Part shown: in pieces, positions 1 to 5,772 of the stretch
How the letters are laid out: every line of letters starts with the position of its first letter
Position numbering within the stretch: position 1 is the stretch's first letter
Source: an uncultured Eggerthellaceae bacterium
GTDB lineage: Bacteria > Actinomycetota > Coriobacteriia > Coriobacteriales > Eggerthellaceae
Assembly (NCBI GenBank): GCA_934645125.1
Contig: CAKUDT010000044.1
Coordinates: forward strand, 1-8,696
DNA: 8,696 nt
Direction of reading: 5' to 3'
The notes under the pieces: generated by a model
What the model saw: the letters and a program-made list of their open reading frames with translations, nothing else
Database searches by the model: none
What the model was told of the DNA's origin: nothing
Program-made: the position numbers and the translations under genes

Positions 1-1200
1 CATCAGGTCAATTGCCTTATCAGGAAGGAAGCGGTCGGTAATGTAGCGGTTCGAAAGCTCGGCAGCTGCCACAATCGCGCTATCCTTGATGCGCACGCCG
101 TGATGGATTTCGTACTTCTCTTTCAGGCCACGTAAAATGGCGATGGTATCCTCCACGGTAGGCTCGCTGATGTACACCTTCTGGAAACGACGCTCTAACG
201 CAGCATCTTTTTCGATGTACTTGCGGTACTCGTCAAGCGTTGTAGCACCAATAGCATGCAACTCGCCACGCGCGAGCGCCGGCTTGAGCATGTTGCCCGC
301 ATCCAGGGAGCTGTCGCCACCTGCACCTGCGCCAACAATGGTATGCAGCTCATCGATGAACAGGATGATGCGGCCTTCGGACTGCTTCACTTCGCGCAAA
401 ACGCCCTTCAGACGATCCTCGAATTCGCCACGGTACTTCGCGCCTGCCATCATTGCGCCCAAATCAAGCGAAATGATGTCCTTGTCGCGCAACGTGGTAG
501 GAACGTCGCCCGCCACAATACGCTGCGCCAGGCCCTCGACGATTGCCGTCTTGCCCGTGCCCGGTTCGCCAATAAGCACCGGGTTGTTCTTGGTACGACG
601 CGAAAGCACCTGAATGGTGCGGCGAATCTCTTCGGAGCGGCCGATCACGGGGTCAAGCTTGCCTTCGCGCGCCTGCAGCGTAAGGTTCTGGCCGTACTTC
701 TCCAGCGACTCGAACTCAGCTTTCTCCGTTTGATCGGTAACACGCGTGTCGCCACGAAGCTCCTCGTAGGCAGCCTCGATGTTCTTGCGCGTTACACCCG
801 CAGCGGTAAGCAAACGACCCGCTGCCGTTTTATCTTCGGAAAGCGCAATGAGCAAATGTTCGGTAGTCGCGTAGCTATCGCCCAGCTTCTCAGCGGCCTT
901 CACCGCGTTGTCCAGTACCGTCATAAGCGCCTGACCAGGCACGCCCTGCATGCCCATGTAACCGCCAGACTGCTTAGGCATGCGGATGATCTCGTCGTCA
1001 ACGTTCACCAAAAGCGAGGACGGATCGGCGCCAATGCGCTTGATGATGGCCGTAATGTTGTTCTCACCGCGCGTCAGAAGCGCTTTGAGCATATGAATCG
1101 GCTCTGCCTGGGCACTTTCCGCGTCCGAGGCAATGCCCATGGTCTCCTGCAGCGCTTCCTGCGCCGTTAGAGCCAATTTCTGCAAATTACCCATGTTCAT
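1..1200 (-). CDS. clpB: ClpB disaggregase, N-terminal 400 residues (runs off left edge)
   Basis: This is the N-terminal part of the Hsp100 ATPase ClpB, which threads aggregated proteins through a hexameric ring together with DnaK in the cytoplasm. The frame is open from the ATG at 1200 to base 1. Residues 1 to about 145 form the Clp N-domain. The first nucleotide-binding domain follows, with Walker A GEPGTGKT at residues 211-218, Walker B ILFIDELH with D283 and E284, and the paired arginines of ALERRFQ. The last visible residues, FLPDKAIDLM, are the conserved end of NBD1 before the coiled-coil middle domain. Family members have about 860 residues, so over half the gene lies outside the window. 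The start is supported by AGGAGG eight bases upstream; a second ATG two codons later is possible. It is the fifth gene of the operon, 119 bp after hspR, a gap large enough for its own promoter. No damage is visible. Confidence 0.97.
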   Translation of the reverse strand, partial: MNMGNLQKLALTAQEALQETMGIASDAESAQAEPIHMLKALLTRGENNITAIIKRIGADPSSLLVNVDDEIIRMPKQSGGYMGMQGVPGQALMTVLDNAVKAAEKLGDSYATTEHLLIALSEDKTAAGRLLTAAGVTRKNIEAAYEELRGDTRVTDQTEKAEFESLEKYGQNLTLQAREGKLDPVIGRSEEIRRTIQVLSRRTKNNPVLIGEPGTGKTAIVEGLAQRIVAGDVPTTLRDKDIISLDLGAMMAGAKYRGEFEDRLKGVLREVKQSEGRIILFIDELHTIVGAGAGGDSSLDAGNMLKPALARGELHAIGATTLDEYRKYIEKDAALERRFQKVYISEPTVEDTIAILRGLKEKYEIHHGVRIKDSAIVAAAELSNRYITDRFLPDKAIDLM

Positions 1201-1260
1201 AAAGCTATCCTCCTATCAGGGAAAACGAAATGTTCAATAAAAACTTTGGTTGTACGCGAG

Positions 1261-1274
1261 TCGCAAGCTTGCGA
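1261..1274. promoter_or_regulatory. Perfect 14-bp palindrome upstream of clpB
   Basis: TCGCAAGCTTGCGA is a perfect palindrome in the hspR-clpB gap, about 60 bp upstream of the clpB start. It has no loop and no T-run, so it is not a terminator and fits a binding site for a dimeric regulator better. The core CGC-N6-GCG resembles the CGC/GCG half-sites of the actinobacterial regulator ClgR, but the reported ClgR spacing that I recall is five bases, so that assignment is weak. It overlaps the HAIR-like element at 1268-1287. Confidence 0.4.
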
Positions 1275-1287
1275 AAAGCAACTCAAT
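1268..1287 (-). promoter_or_regulatory. Possible degenerate HAIR (HspR) element upstream of clpB
   Basis: On the minus strand ATTGAGTTGCTTTTCGCAAG resembles the HspR operator CTTGAGT-N7-ACTCAAG. The left arm matches 6 of 7 bases. The right arm TCGCAAG matches 5 of 7, but with a six-base spacer instead of seven. It has the same 20-base length as the candidate in front of dnaK. I see no convincing -35/-10 pair beside it, so independent clpB transcription remains an inference. Confidence 0.3.
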
Positions 1288-1319
1288 CCAGCAAACCTGC
1301 TATGCCTGCGCAAATAGTT

Positions 1320-1700
1320 CTAAGGCAAATAACGAATGATGGCCGTGTCGGACACCAGCGTGCTCACGGACTCACGCGTTTCCAGCTCGTGCACGCGGTC
1401 AGCCAGGCGGCGAACACGGCGATGCAAGTCATCAATTTCCGCATCGCGGTCATCTAAACGCCCCTGCAAGTCAAGGATGCGAATAACACCCGCCAAGTTG
1501 ATGCCTTCGCCGGTAAGCTCGTTGATGAATTCCAGCCGTTCAATGTCCGCCTGGGAATACATGCGCGTGTTACCGCTGGTACGCTGAGGTGTGACCAGGC
1601 CTTTCTGCTCGTACGTACGCAACGTTTGAGGATGCACGCCAGCAAGCTCAGCGGCAACGCCAATCATGTAGACCGGTCTGTTTCTGTCGTTTACTGCCAT
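1320..1700 (-). CDS. hspR: HspR, MerR-family heat-shock repressor
   Basis: This 126-residue DNA-binding protein is the HspR repressor of the dnaK operon. Residues 10-38 (VYMIGVAAELAGVHPQTLRT and on) match the MerR-type winged helix-turn-helix in the form typical of HspR, with the AAELAG-HPQTLR-YE signature. R46, Y48 and the second helix DIERLEFI complete the DNA-binding domain. INLAGVIRIL (67-76) leads into a dimerising coiled coil at about 77-112. There is no effector-binding domain, as expected for HspR, and the tail SDTAIIRYLP is hydrophobic. In Streptomyces HspR binds HAIR sites with DnaK as corepressor, so freeing DnaK during heat shock derepresses the operon. The ATG at 1698-1700 overlaps the dnaJ stop by 10 bases in another frame, suggesting translational coupling; GAAGGAAG lies about 10 bases upstream. 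The stop is TAG. Confidence 0.95.
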   Translation of the reverse strand: MAVNDRNRPVYMIGVAAELAGVHPQTLRTYEQKGLVTPQRTSGNTRMYSQADIERLEFINELTGEGINLAGVIRILDLQGRLDDRDAEIDDLHRRVRRLADRVHELETRESVSTLVSDTAIIRYLP

Positions 1701-2716
1701 ACTCGTACATCTTCCTTCGTTGCTGCCAAATAATCTTCCATCGCTTTACGCTGCTCGTCGTTCAGTTTTTCCGGCAGCGTAATAATCAAGTGAATGCGCA
1801 GGTCGCCTGATCCATTGCCCTTCATATGAGGTGCGCCCTTGCCTTTCACCAGCAGTTCCTGCCCCGATTGCGAACCAGCGGGAACCCTCACACGCACCTT
1901 TGCACCACCCGGCGTGGGCACCACAATACTTGCGCCCAATGCTGCTTCTGCCGGCGAAATGGGCGTGTTCACAATCACGTCCGCGCCATCGCGCTCGAAG
2001 TACGGATGCGGCTGAATGGCCAACGTCACCAGCAAATCGCCGTTGCCACCCGGCCCCGGCATTCCCTTGCCGCGGTAACGCAAGCGCTTACCGTCGGTCA
2101 CGCCAGCGGGGACCTTCACGACCATCGTTTGCTTCTCTTGCGAAACCGAGGTACGCAGCGTCACTTTCTTCTCGGCACCGGAAAATGCCTCGTCAAAGCT
2201 GATTTTCAGCGTAACGGTAATATCCTTGCCCTTCTCGGGGGCACACGATCCACCGCCGCAGCCACCACCGCAACCGCCTTGCTGTTGCGCGGCGCCGCCG
2301 AAACCGCTGAAGCCGCCGAATCCGCTGAAGCCGGAATACGCATTTCCGCCGCCTGAGCGACCGCCTTGGCCAAAGTCCCAGTTCGTCCCAAAGGCGCCTT
2401 CGCCTTTGCGGATGCTGTCCAAAATTTCGGCCCAGCTGCCAAAGCCGCTGAAAGCATCGCCCACGCCGCCGAATCCGCCGAAACCAGCGCCCGGAATCTG
2501 ATTCTCGTTCGCGGTTCCGTACTGGTCGTACAGCTTGCGCTTCTTCTCGTCGCTGAGAACCTCGTACGCTTCGTTTACGTCCTTAAATTTCTCTTCATCG
2601 CCGCCCGCGTCGGGATGATATTCTCGCGCAAGCTTGCGATACGCCTTTTTGATCTGCTCAGGCGTGGCATCGCGCGCCACACCCAGCATCTTGTAATAGT
2701 CGGGAGTTGCGGCCAT
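1691..2716 (-). CDS. dnaJ: DnaJ/CbpA-type J-domain cochaperone without a zinc finger
   Basis: This J-protein of 341 residues stimulates DnaK ATPase activity and delivers clients. The J-domain spans about residues 5-70 with HPD at 34-36. A long Gly/Phe-rich segment runs from about 78 to 147. The two C-terminal client-binding beta domains follow, with VKVPAGVTDGKRLRYRGKG and PHPYFERDGADV as landmarks. The four CxxCxGxG repeats of classical DnaJ are absent, making it a type II (CbpA-like) protein. At that place there is only a short Gly/Cys cluster, CGGGCGGGSC, with C149, C153 and C158. I chose the ATG at 2716 because AGGAG lies about 10 bases upstream and the J-domain begins at once; an upstream ATG at 2749 would sit within the loop of a hairpin and has no clear ribosome-binding site. 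It follows grpE after 99 bp and overlaps hspR. Confidence 0.95.
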   Translation of the reverse strand: MAATPDYYKMLGVARDATPEQIKKAYRKLAREYHPDAGGDEEKFKDVNEAYEVLSDEKKRKLYDQYGTANENQIPGAGFGGFGGVGDAFSGFGSWAEILDSIRKGEGAFGTNWDFGQGGRSGGGNAYSGFSGFGGFSGFGGAAQQQGGCGGGCGGGSCAPEKGKDITVTLKISFDEAFSGAEKKVTLRTSVSQEKQTMVVKVPAGVTDGKRLRYRGKGMPGPGGNGDLLVTLAIQPHPYFERDGADVIVNTPISPAEAALGASIVVPTPGGAKVRVRVPAGSQSGQELLVKGKGAPHMKGNGSGDLRIHLIITLPEKLNDEQRKAMEDYLAATKEDVRVWQ

Positions 2717-2738
2717 GTTATCCAATCTCCTAATAACA

Positions 2739-2763
2739 GGGGCGAGCATACACCGCTCGCCCC
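2739..2763 (-). promoter_or_regulatory. Intercistronic stem-loop between grpE and dnaJ
   Basis: GGGGCGAGC and GCTCGCCCC form a perfect nine-pair GC-rich stem with a seven-base loop, 22 bp upstream of the dnaJ ATG and just before its ribosome-binding site. In the mRNA sense it is followed by TGTTATTA, a poor U-tract, so it would be at most a leaky terminator. It could also be an RNA processing or stabilising structure that sets the ratio of DnaK-GrpE to DnaJ-HspR-ClpB. A weaker four-pair GGGC/GCCC hairpin lies near 2794-2805. Confidence 0.6.
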
Positions 2764-2815
2764 GTAAGTTTACGTTTATTCGTAGTGCTTTCGGGGCAAA
2801 AGCCCTGATAGACCA

Positions 2816-3463
2816 TTACTCTTCTGCCTCGCGCTTCGGTCCGCCACTGGTGACAACCACCATAGCGGGACGCAGCACCTTCGTGCCCATGCGATACCCC
2901 TTTTGGAATACCTGCGCAACCGTTTCATCGGGAACGCTCGGGTCGGGAATCATCTGAACCGCCTGAGCCTCAAGTGCGTTAAACGCCTGGCCTTCGGGGT
3001 TCAGAACCTCAACGCCGCTCTTGCCCAAAGCGTCAATCAGCTTGTTCAGCACGGCCTTGGTGCCCTCGAGCATGCCCGCTTCGCCGTTATTCGTGCCGTA
3101 ATCAATGGTGCGCTCAAAGTCGTCAAGAATCGGAATCATGTTGTCTACCAGCTTTTCGGTGGCGCGCTTGCGATCCTCTTCGCGCTGCTCATTCATGCGA
3201 CGACGATACGTATCCCATTCGGCATGAAGGCGCAGGTACTTCTCCTTCAGCTCTTCGATCTCGGCCTTTGCAGCTTCAAGATCGGAAACAGCCGACAGAA
3301 CCCCTTCTGCCTCTTCCAAAACGGCTTCCTCGTCGGTTGCAGCATTGTCGGTTGCCGCCGCCTCCGAGCCTTTCGGCTCGGAGGTTTCCTGAGCGGCAGC
3401 GGTGCTGGGGTTAGGAGGGAATCCAGCATCACGCTGATCGGTATTTTCAACTTTTTCAGTCAT
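2816..3463 (-). CDS. grpE: GrpE nucleotide exchange factor of DnaK
   Basis: GrpE dimers release ADP from DnaK and so set the pace of the Hsp70 cycle; in many bacteria the protein also acts as a thermosensor. The product has 215 residues, in the usual range. Residues 1 to about 58 are an acidic, Ala/Glu-rich disordered tail. A long helix or coiled coil covers about 60-105, including YLRLHAEWDTYRRR (76-89). PILDDFERTI at 111-120 belongs to the four-helix bundle, and the C-terminal beta wing contains VAQVFQKGYRMGTKVLRPAMV. The ATG at 3463 follows dnaK by 26 bp, with GGTAGGTG about eight bases upstream. The 5' part of the gene contains a remarkable perfect hairpin, listed separately. The gene is second in the chaperone operon. 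Confidence 0.96.
   Translation of the reverse strand: MTEKVENTDQRDAGFPPNPSTAAAQETSEPKGSEAAATDNAATDEEAVLEEAEGVLSAVSDLEAAKAEIEELKEKYLRLHAEWDTYRRRMNEQREEDRKRATEKLVDNMIPILDDFERTIDYGTNNGEAGMLEGTKAVLNKLIDALGKSGVEVLNPEGQAFNALEAQAVQMIPDPSVPDETVAQVFQKGYRMGTKVLRPAMVVVTSGGPKREAEE
3361..3384 (-). promoter_or_regulatory. Ten-pair GAAA-tetraloop hairpin inside the grpE coding region
   Basis: In the mRNA sense CCTCCGAGCC, GAAA, GGCTCGGAGG is a perfect ten-pair, GC-rich stem closed by a GNRA-class tetraloop. It covers grpE codons 27-34, which encode part of the disordered N-terminal tail, where the protein sequence is little constrained. No T-run follows, so it is not an intrinsic terminator. Its arrangement is directly visible; a role in mRNA stability, ribosome slowing or endonuclease protection is inference. 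Confidence 0.65.
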
Positions 3464-3489
3464 AATCCATACACCTACCGTACAAGCTC

Positions 3490-5394
3490 TTATTTCTCGT
3501 CGTCGTCAACAACTTCGTAGTCAGCTTCAATGGGGCCGTCATCATTGCCGCCCTGAGCTGCACCTGCAGCGCCAGCAGCACCACCCTGCGCCTGCTCGGT
3601 GGAGTAAGCAACTTCTGCCAGCTTGTAACCAGCCTGCTGCAGTTTCTCCTGAGCAGCCTTGATCTCGTCGATGTCGGTGCCTTCCAGAGCCTTGCGCGCC
3701 TCGGCGATGGCGTCCTGAGCATCCTTCTTGATATCCTCGGGAAGCTTGTCGCCAATTTCGCTGATGGTCTGCTCGGTTGCGTTAGCCAAGCTGTCGCAGT
3801 TGTTGCGAATCTCAACTTCTTCCTTGCGCTTTGCGTCGGCTTCAGCGTTGGCCTCAGCATCTTTCACCATGCGATCAACTTCATCGTCGGACAAAGCCGT
3901 GGAGCCACTAATGGTGATCTGCTGTTCCTTGCCCGTGCCCAAATCCTTAGCGGAAACGTTCACAATGCCGTTGGAGTCAATGTTGAACGTAACCTCAATC
4001 TGAGGAACACCACGACGAGCAGCAGGAATGCCGGTCAGCTGGAAACGACCCAGCGTCTTGTTGTCAGCCGCCATAGGACGCTCGCCCTGCAGAACGTGAA
4101 TCTCAACAGCGGTCTGGTTATCGGCCGCAGTGGAGTAAATCTCCGTCTTACGTGCAGGAATGGTGGTGTTACGATCAATCATCTTGGTCATGACGCCGCC
4201 CAAAGTCTCAACGCCCAAGGAAAGCGGGGTAACATCCAAAAGGACAATGCCCTCAACGTCGCCGGACAAAACGCCGCCCTGAACAGCTGCGCCCATTGCC
4301 ACAACCTCATCGGGGTTCACGGACATGTTCGGCTTCTTGCCGGTCAAGCGCTCAACAAGCTCCTGAACAGCGGGCATACGCGTGGAACCGCCAACCAGAA
4401 TGACTTCGTCCAGCTCGCCAGCACGCATACCGGCATCCTTCAAAGCCTTCTCTACCGGAACCTTGCAGCGCTCCAGCAGGTCCTTGGTAATGCGCTCGAA
4501 CTCAATACGGGTCAGCGTGTAGTCCAAGTGCTTCGGGCCCGTTGCATCCATGGTGATGTAAGGCAGGTTGATGTTGGTCTGGCTGGTTGCGGAAAGTTCC
4601 ATCTTCGCACGCTCGGAAGCTTCCTTCAAACGCTGCAGAGCCATGGGGTCCTTGCGCAGGTCAACGCCCTGATCGCTTTGGAACTTGTCAGCAAGCCAAT
4701 CGATGATGCGCTGATCCCAGTCGTCGCCGCCCAAGTGGTTGTCGCCGTTAGTAGCTGCAACTTCGAAAACGCCATCGCCCAACTCAAGGATGGAAACATC
4801 GAACGTACCGCCGCCCAAGTCGAAGACAAGAATCTTTTCATCCTTGTTCACCTTGTCAAGGCCGTAAGCCAAAGCAGCAGCCGTCGGCTCGTTCACAATA
4901 CGCAGAACGTCCAGGCCAGCAATCTTGCCAGCGTCCTTCGTTGCCTGACGCTGAGCATCGTTGAAGTAAGCAGGAACGGTGATGACAGCCTGAGTGATGG
5001 TTTCGCCCAAACGCTTTTCAGCATCGTTCTTCATCTTCTGAAGCACCATTGCAGAAATCTCTTCGGGCGTGTATTCCTTGCCGTCAATGTCGATAACCGC
5101 ACGGCCGCCCTTACCGGAAACAACCTTGTAAGAAACGGTCTTCTGCTCTTCCTTGGTTTCGTTGTAGGAACGACCAATGAAACGCTTTACAGAAGAAACC
5201 GTGTTGTGGGGATTGGTAACTGCCTGGTTCTTTGCAGCCTTACCCACCACACGCTCACCGTCTTTACGGAAGCCCTCAACAGAAGGGGTGGTACGATCGC
5301 CTTCCGCATTGACCAGGATTTCAGGCGTGTTGCCTTCCATAACTGCCATCGCGGAATTGGTAGTACCCAAGTCAATACCGAGAATCTTTGCCAT
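3490..5394 (-). CDS. dnaK: DnaK, Hsp70 chaperone
   Basis: This is the cytoplasmic Hsp70 chaperone, 634 residues. The ATPase domain begins with the phosphate-binding motif ILGIDLGTTNS (residues 4-14), continues with PAYFNDAQRQAT (141-152), FDLGGGTFDVS (191-201) and the adenosine motif VGGSTRMP (334-341), and is joined by the linker VLLDVTP (384-390) to the beta-sandwich substrate-binding domain. The helical lid ends in a Gly/Ala-rich, then acidic tail YEVVDDDEK. The segment after residue 70 is short, lacking the insert of about 25 residues found in Gram-negative DnaKs, which fits a Gram-positive or actinobacterial origin. I chose the ATG at 5394 rather than 5439 because MAKILGIDLG is the conserved start and AAGGA lies nine bases upstream. 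It is the first gene of the operon and probably the corepressor of HspR. Confidence 0.98.
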   Translation of the reverse strand: MAKILGIDLGTTNSAMAVMEGNTPEILVNAEGDRTTPSVEGFRKDGERVVGKAAKNQAVTNPHNTVSSVKRFIGRSYNETKEEQKTVSYKVVSGKGGRAVIDIDGKEYTPEEISAMVLQKMKNDAEKRLGETITQAVITVPAYFNDAQRQATKDAGKIAGLDVLRIVNEPTAAALAYGLDKVNKDEKILVFDLGGGTFDVSILELGDGVFEVAATNGDNHLGGDDWDQRIIDWLADKFQSDQGVDLRKDPMALQRLKEASERAKMELSATSQTNINLPYITMDATGPKHLDYTLTRIEFERITKDLLERCKVPVEKALKDAGMRAGELDEVILVGGSTRMPAVQELVERLTGKKPNMSVNPDEVVAMGAAVQGGVLSGDVEGIVLLDVTPLSLGVETLGGVMTKMIDRNTTIPARKTEIYSTAADNQTAVEIHVLQGERPMAADNKTLGRFQLTGIPAARRGVPQIEVTFNIDSNGIVNVSAKDLGTGKEQQITISGSTALSDDEVDRMVKDAEANAEADAKRKEEVEIRNNCDSLANATEQTISEIGDKLPEDIKKDAQDAIAEARKALEGTDIDEIKAAQEKLQQAGYKLAEVAYSTEQAQGGAAGAAGAAQGGNDDGPIEADYEVVDDDEK

Positions 5395-5398
5395 TGTT

Positions 5399-5416
5399 AT
5401 CAGTCCTTTCACTGAT
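5399..5416 (-). promoter_or_regulatory. dnaK leader hairpin presenting the Shine-Dalgarno in its loop
   Basis: In the dnaK mRNA ATCAGT, GAAAGG, ACTGAT is a perfect six-pair stem with a six-base loop. The loop and closing base contain AAAGGA, the only plausible ribosome-binding site for dnaK. The structure ends five bases before the ATG. An SD in an open loop could still be recognised, but a folded stem this close to the start should influence initiation in a temperature-dependent way. The geometry is seen; the control role is inference. Confidence 0.5.
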
Positions 5417-5422
5417 GATTTT

Positions 5423-5441
5423 CTGTACCGTAAAGGCACAG
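5423..5441 (-). promoter_or_regulatory. Second dnaK leader hairpin, possible anti-Shine-Dalgarno
   Basis: In the mRNA sense CTGTGCC, TTTAC, GGTACAG folds as a seven-pair stem with one G-U wobble and a five-base loop. The wobble pairs only in the dnaK-sense RNA; the opposite strand would have an A-C mismatch. It lies six bases upstream of the SD-loop hairpin. Its CCTTT, partly in the loop, is complementary to the AAAGG of the dnaK ribosome-binding site, so an alternative masking pair is possible. Confidence 0.45.
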
Positions 5442-5460
5442 TTCTTTTTTTGTTAGCGTC

Positions 5461-5489
5461 AATATAAAATCTTAGTCACGCACTGTCAA
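5461..5489 (-). promoter_or_regulatory. dnaK operon promoter (sigma-70 type)
   Basis: On the minus strand TTGACA (5489-5484) is a consensus -35 box, followed after exactly 17 bases by TATATT (5466-5461), a near-consensus -10 box. This predicts a transcription start near 5454 and a leader of about 60 nt. The -35 box is part of the HAIR-like element, so a bound repressor would block RNA polymerase. No alternative heat-shock sigma or CIRCE element (TTAGCACTC inverted repeat) is seen. Confidence 0.8.
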
Positions 5490-5490
5490 G
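5471..5490 (-). promoter_or_regulatory. HAIR-like HspR operator overlapping the dnaK -35 box
   Basis: CTTGACAGTGCGTGACTAAG is an imperfect inverted repeat resembling the HAIR consensus CTTGAGT-N7-ACTCAAG. The left arm CTTGACA matches 5 of 7 bases. The right arm matches 4 of 7 at the standard spacing, or ends in TAAG with one base missing. Its position over the -35 box of an operon that encodes HspR is what is expected for autoregulation. The poor right arm keeps the confidence moderate. Confidence 0.5.
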
Positions 5491-5507
5491 TTTGTTTCTT
5501 TATCGCG

Positions 5508-5536
5508 TTTAAATTCTGTTACTTTCGGTTTATAAA
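5508..5536 (+). promoter_or_regulatory. Weak candidate promoter toward the ATPase gene
   Basis: TTTAAA (5508-5513) and TATAAA (5531-5536) are separated by 17 bp and point toward the ATPase gene. The -35 box matches only 4 of 6 positions. If used, it would place the whole 32-bp repeat array in the 5' leader of the ATPase mRNA. An alternative is the perfect TATAAT at 5714-5719 inside the third repeat, for which no good -35 box is visible. Confidence 0.3.
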
Positions 5537-5630
5537 ATGCTCGCGCGGAGCAAATTTGGAGTGAAGAGAAGCGGCGCAAAAAAGGGCTCGAGAAGGCACA
5601 GCGGATCGAACTCAGAAAGGAGTGCATCCG

Positions 5631-5758
5631 AAAGTCGCTTGGAAAAATTGCCTAAATGCGAAAAAGTCCCTTGGAAAAGTTGCAAATTTACAAAAAAGTC
5701 GCTGGGAAAAGTTTATAATCTACGAAAAAGTCGCTTGGAAAAATTTATTGCACCAGTT
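5631..5758 (+). repeat. Four tandem 32-bp repeats upstream of the ATPase gene
   Basis: Copies begin at 5631, 5663, 5695 and 5727, exactly 32 bp apart. The first 19 bases, AAAGTCSCTKGGAAAARTT, differ at only three positions among the four copies; the remaining 13 bases vary strongly, with a loosely shared GAA or AAA at the end of the first three. A conserved core with a short variable linker at about three helical turns suggests protein-binding sites on one face of the DNA. It is not a CRISPR array, because the variable parts are far too short. Thirty-two is not a multiple of three, so the repeats are not a coding repeat. The array ends 14 bp before the ATG of the ATPase gene and is clearly AT-richer than its surroundings. 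I do not recognise its function. Confidence 0.85.
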
Positions 5759-5772
5759 AGAAGGCTATTGAT

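Larger units (their letters stand above)
5395..5772. other. Divergent intergenic region, dnaK to ATPase gene
   Basis: These 378 bp separate the divergent dnaK operon and the ATPase gene. The dnaK-proximal part, to about 5490, holds the dnaK leader, promoter and HAIR-like site. The middle (about 5491-5630) has an AT-rich stretch with a possible rightward promoter, then purine-rich sequence in which I recognise nothing. The rest is the 32-bp repeat array and the ATPase ribosome-binding site. Open frames crossing this region (for example 5537-5779) lack a ribosome-binding site and are not called. Confidence 0.7.

Noticed and set aside
256..1170. 304-codon open frame antisense to clpB
   Set aside because: It mirrors the coding bias of clpB on the other strand; the product is low-information, rich in Arg, Leu and His, and has no domain.
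4096..5415. 439-codon open frame antisense to dnaK
   Set aside because: It lies fully opposite the conserved dnaK gene. Long antisense open frames are a known by-product of dnaK codon use in GC-rich genomes. It has no recognisable domain.
5395..5490. CIRCE/HrcA operator at the dnaK promoter
   Set aside because: No TTAGCACTC-N9-GAGTGCTAA inverted repeat is present; the palindrome seen is HAIR-like and the operon encodes HspR.
5631..5758. CRISPR array
   Set aside because: There are only four units, the variable part is about 13 bp, the core itself is not fully conserved, and there are no cas genes.
5622..5771. GTG-initiated 49-codon frame ending just before the ATPase ATG, possible leader peptide
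   Set aside because: The purine-rich AAAGGAG directly abuts the GTG with no spacing, so initiation there is unlikely, and the frame is open mainly because of the repeat composition.
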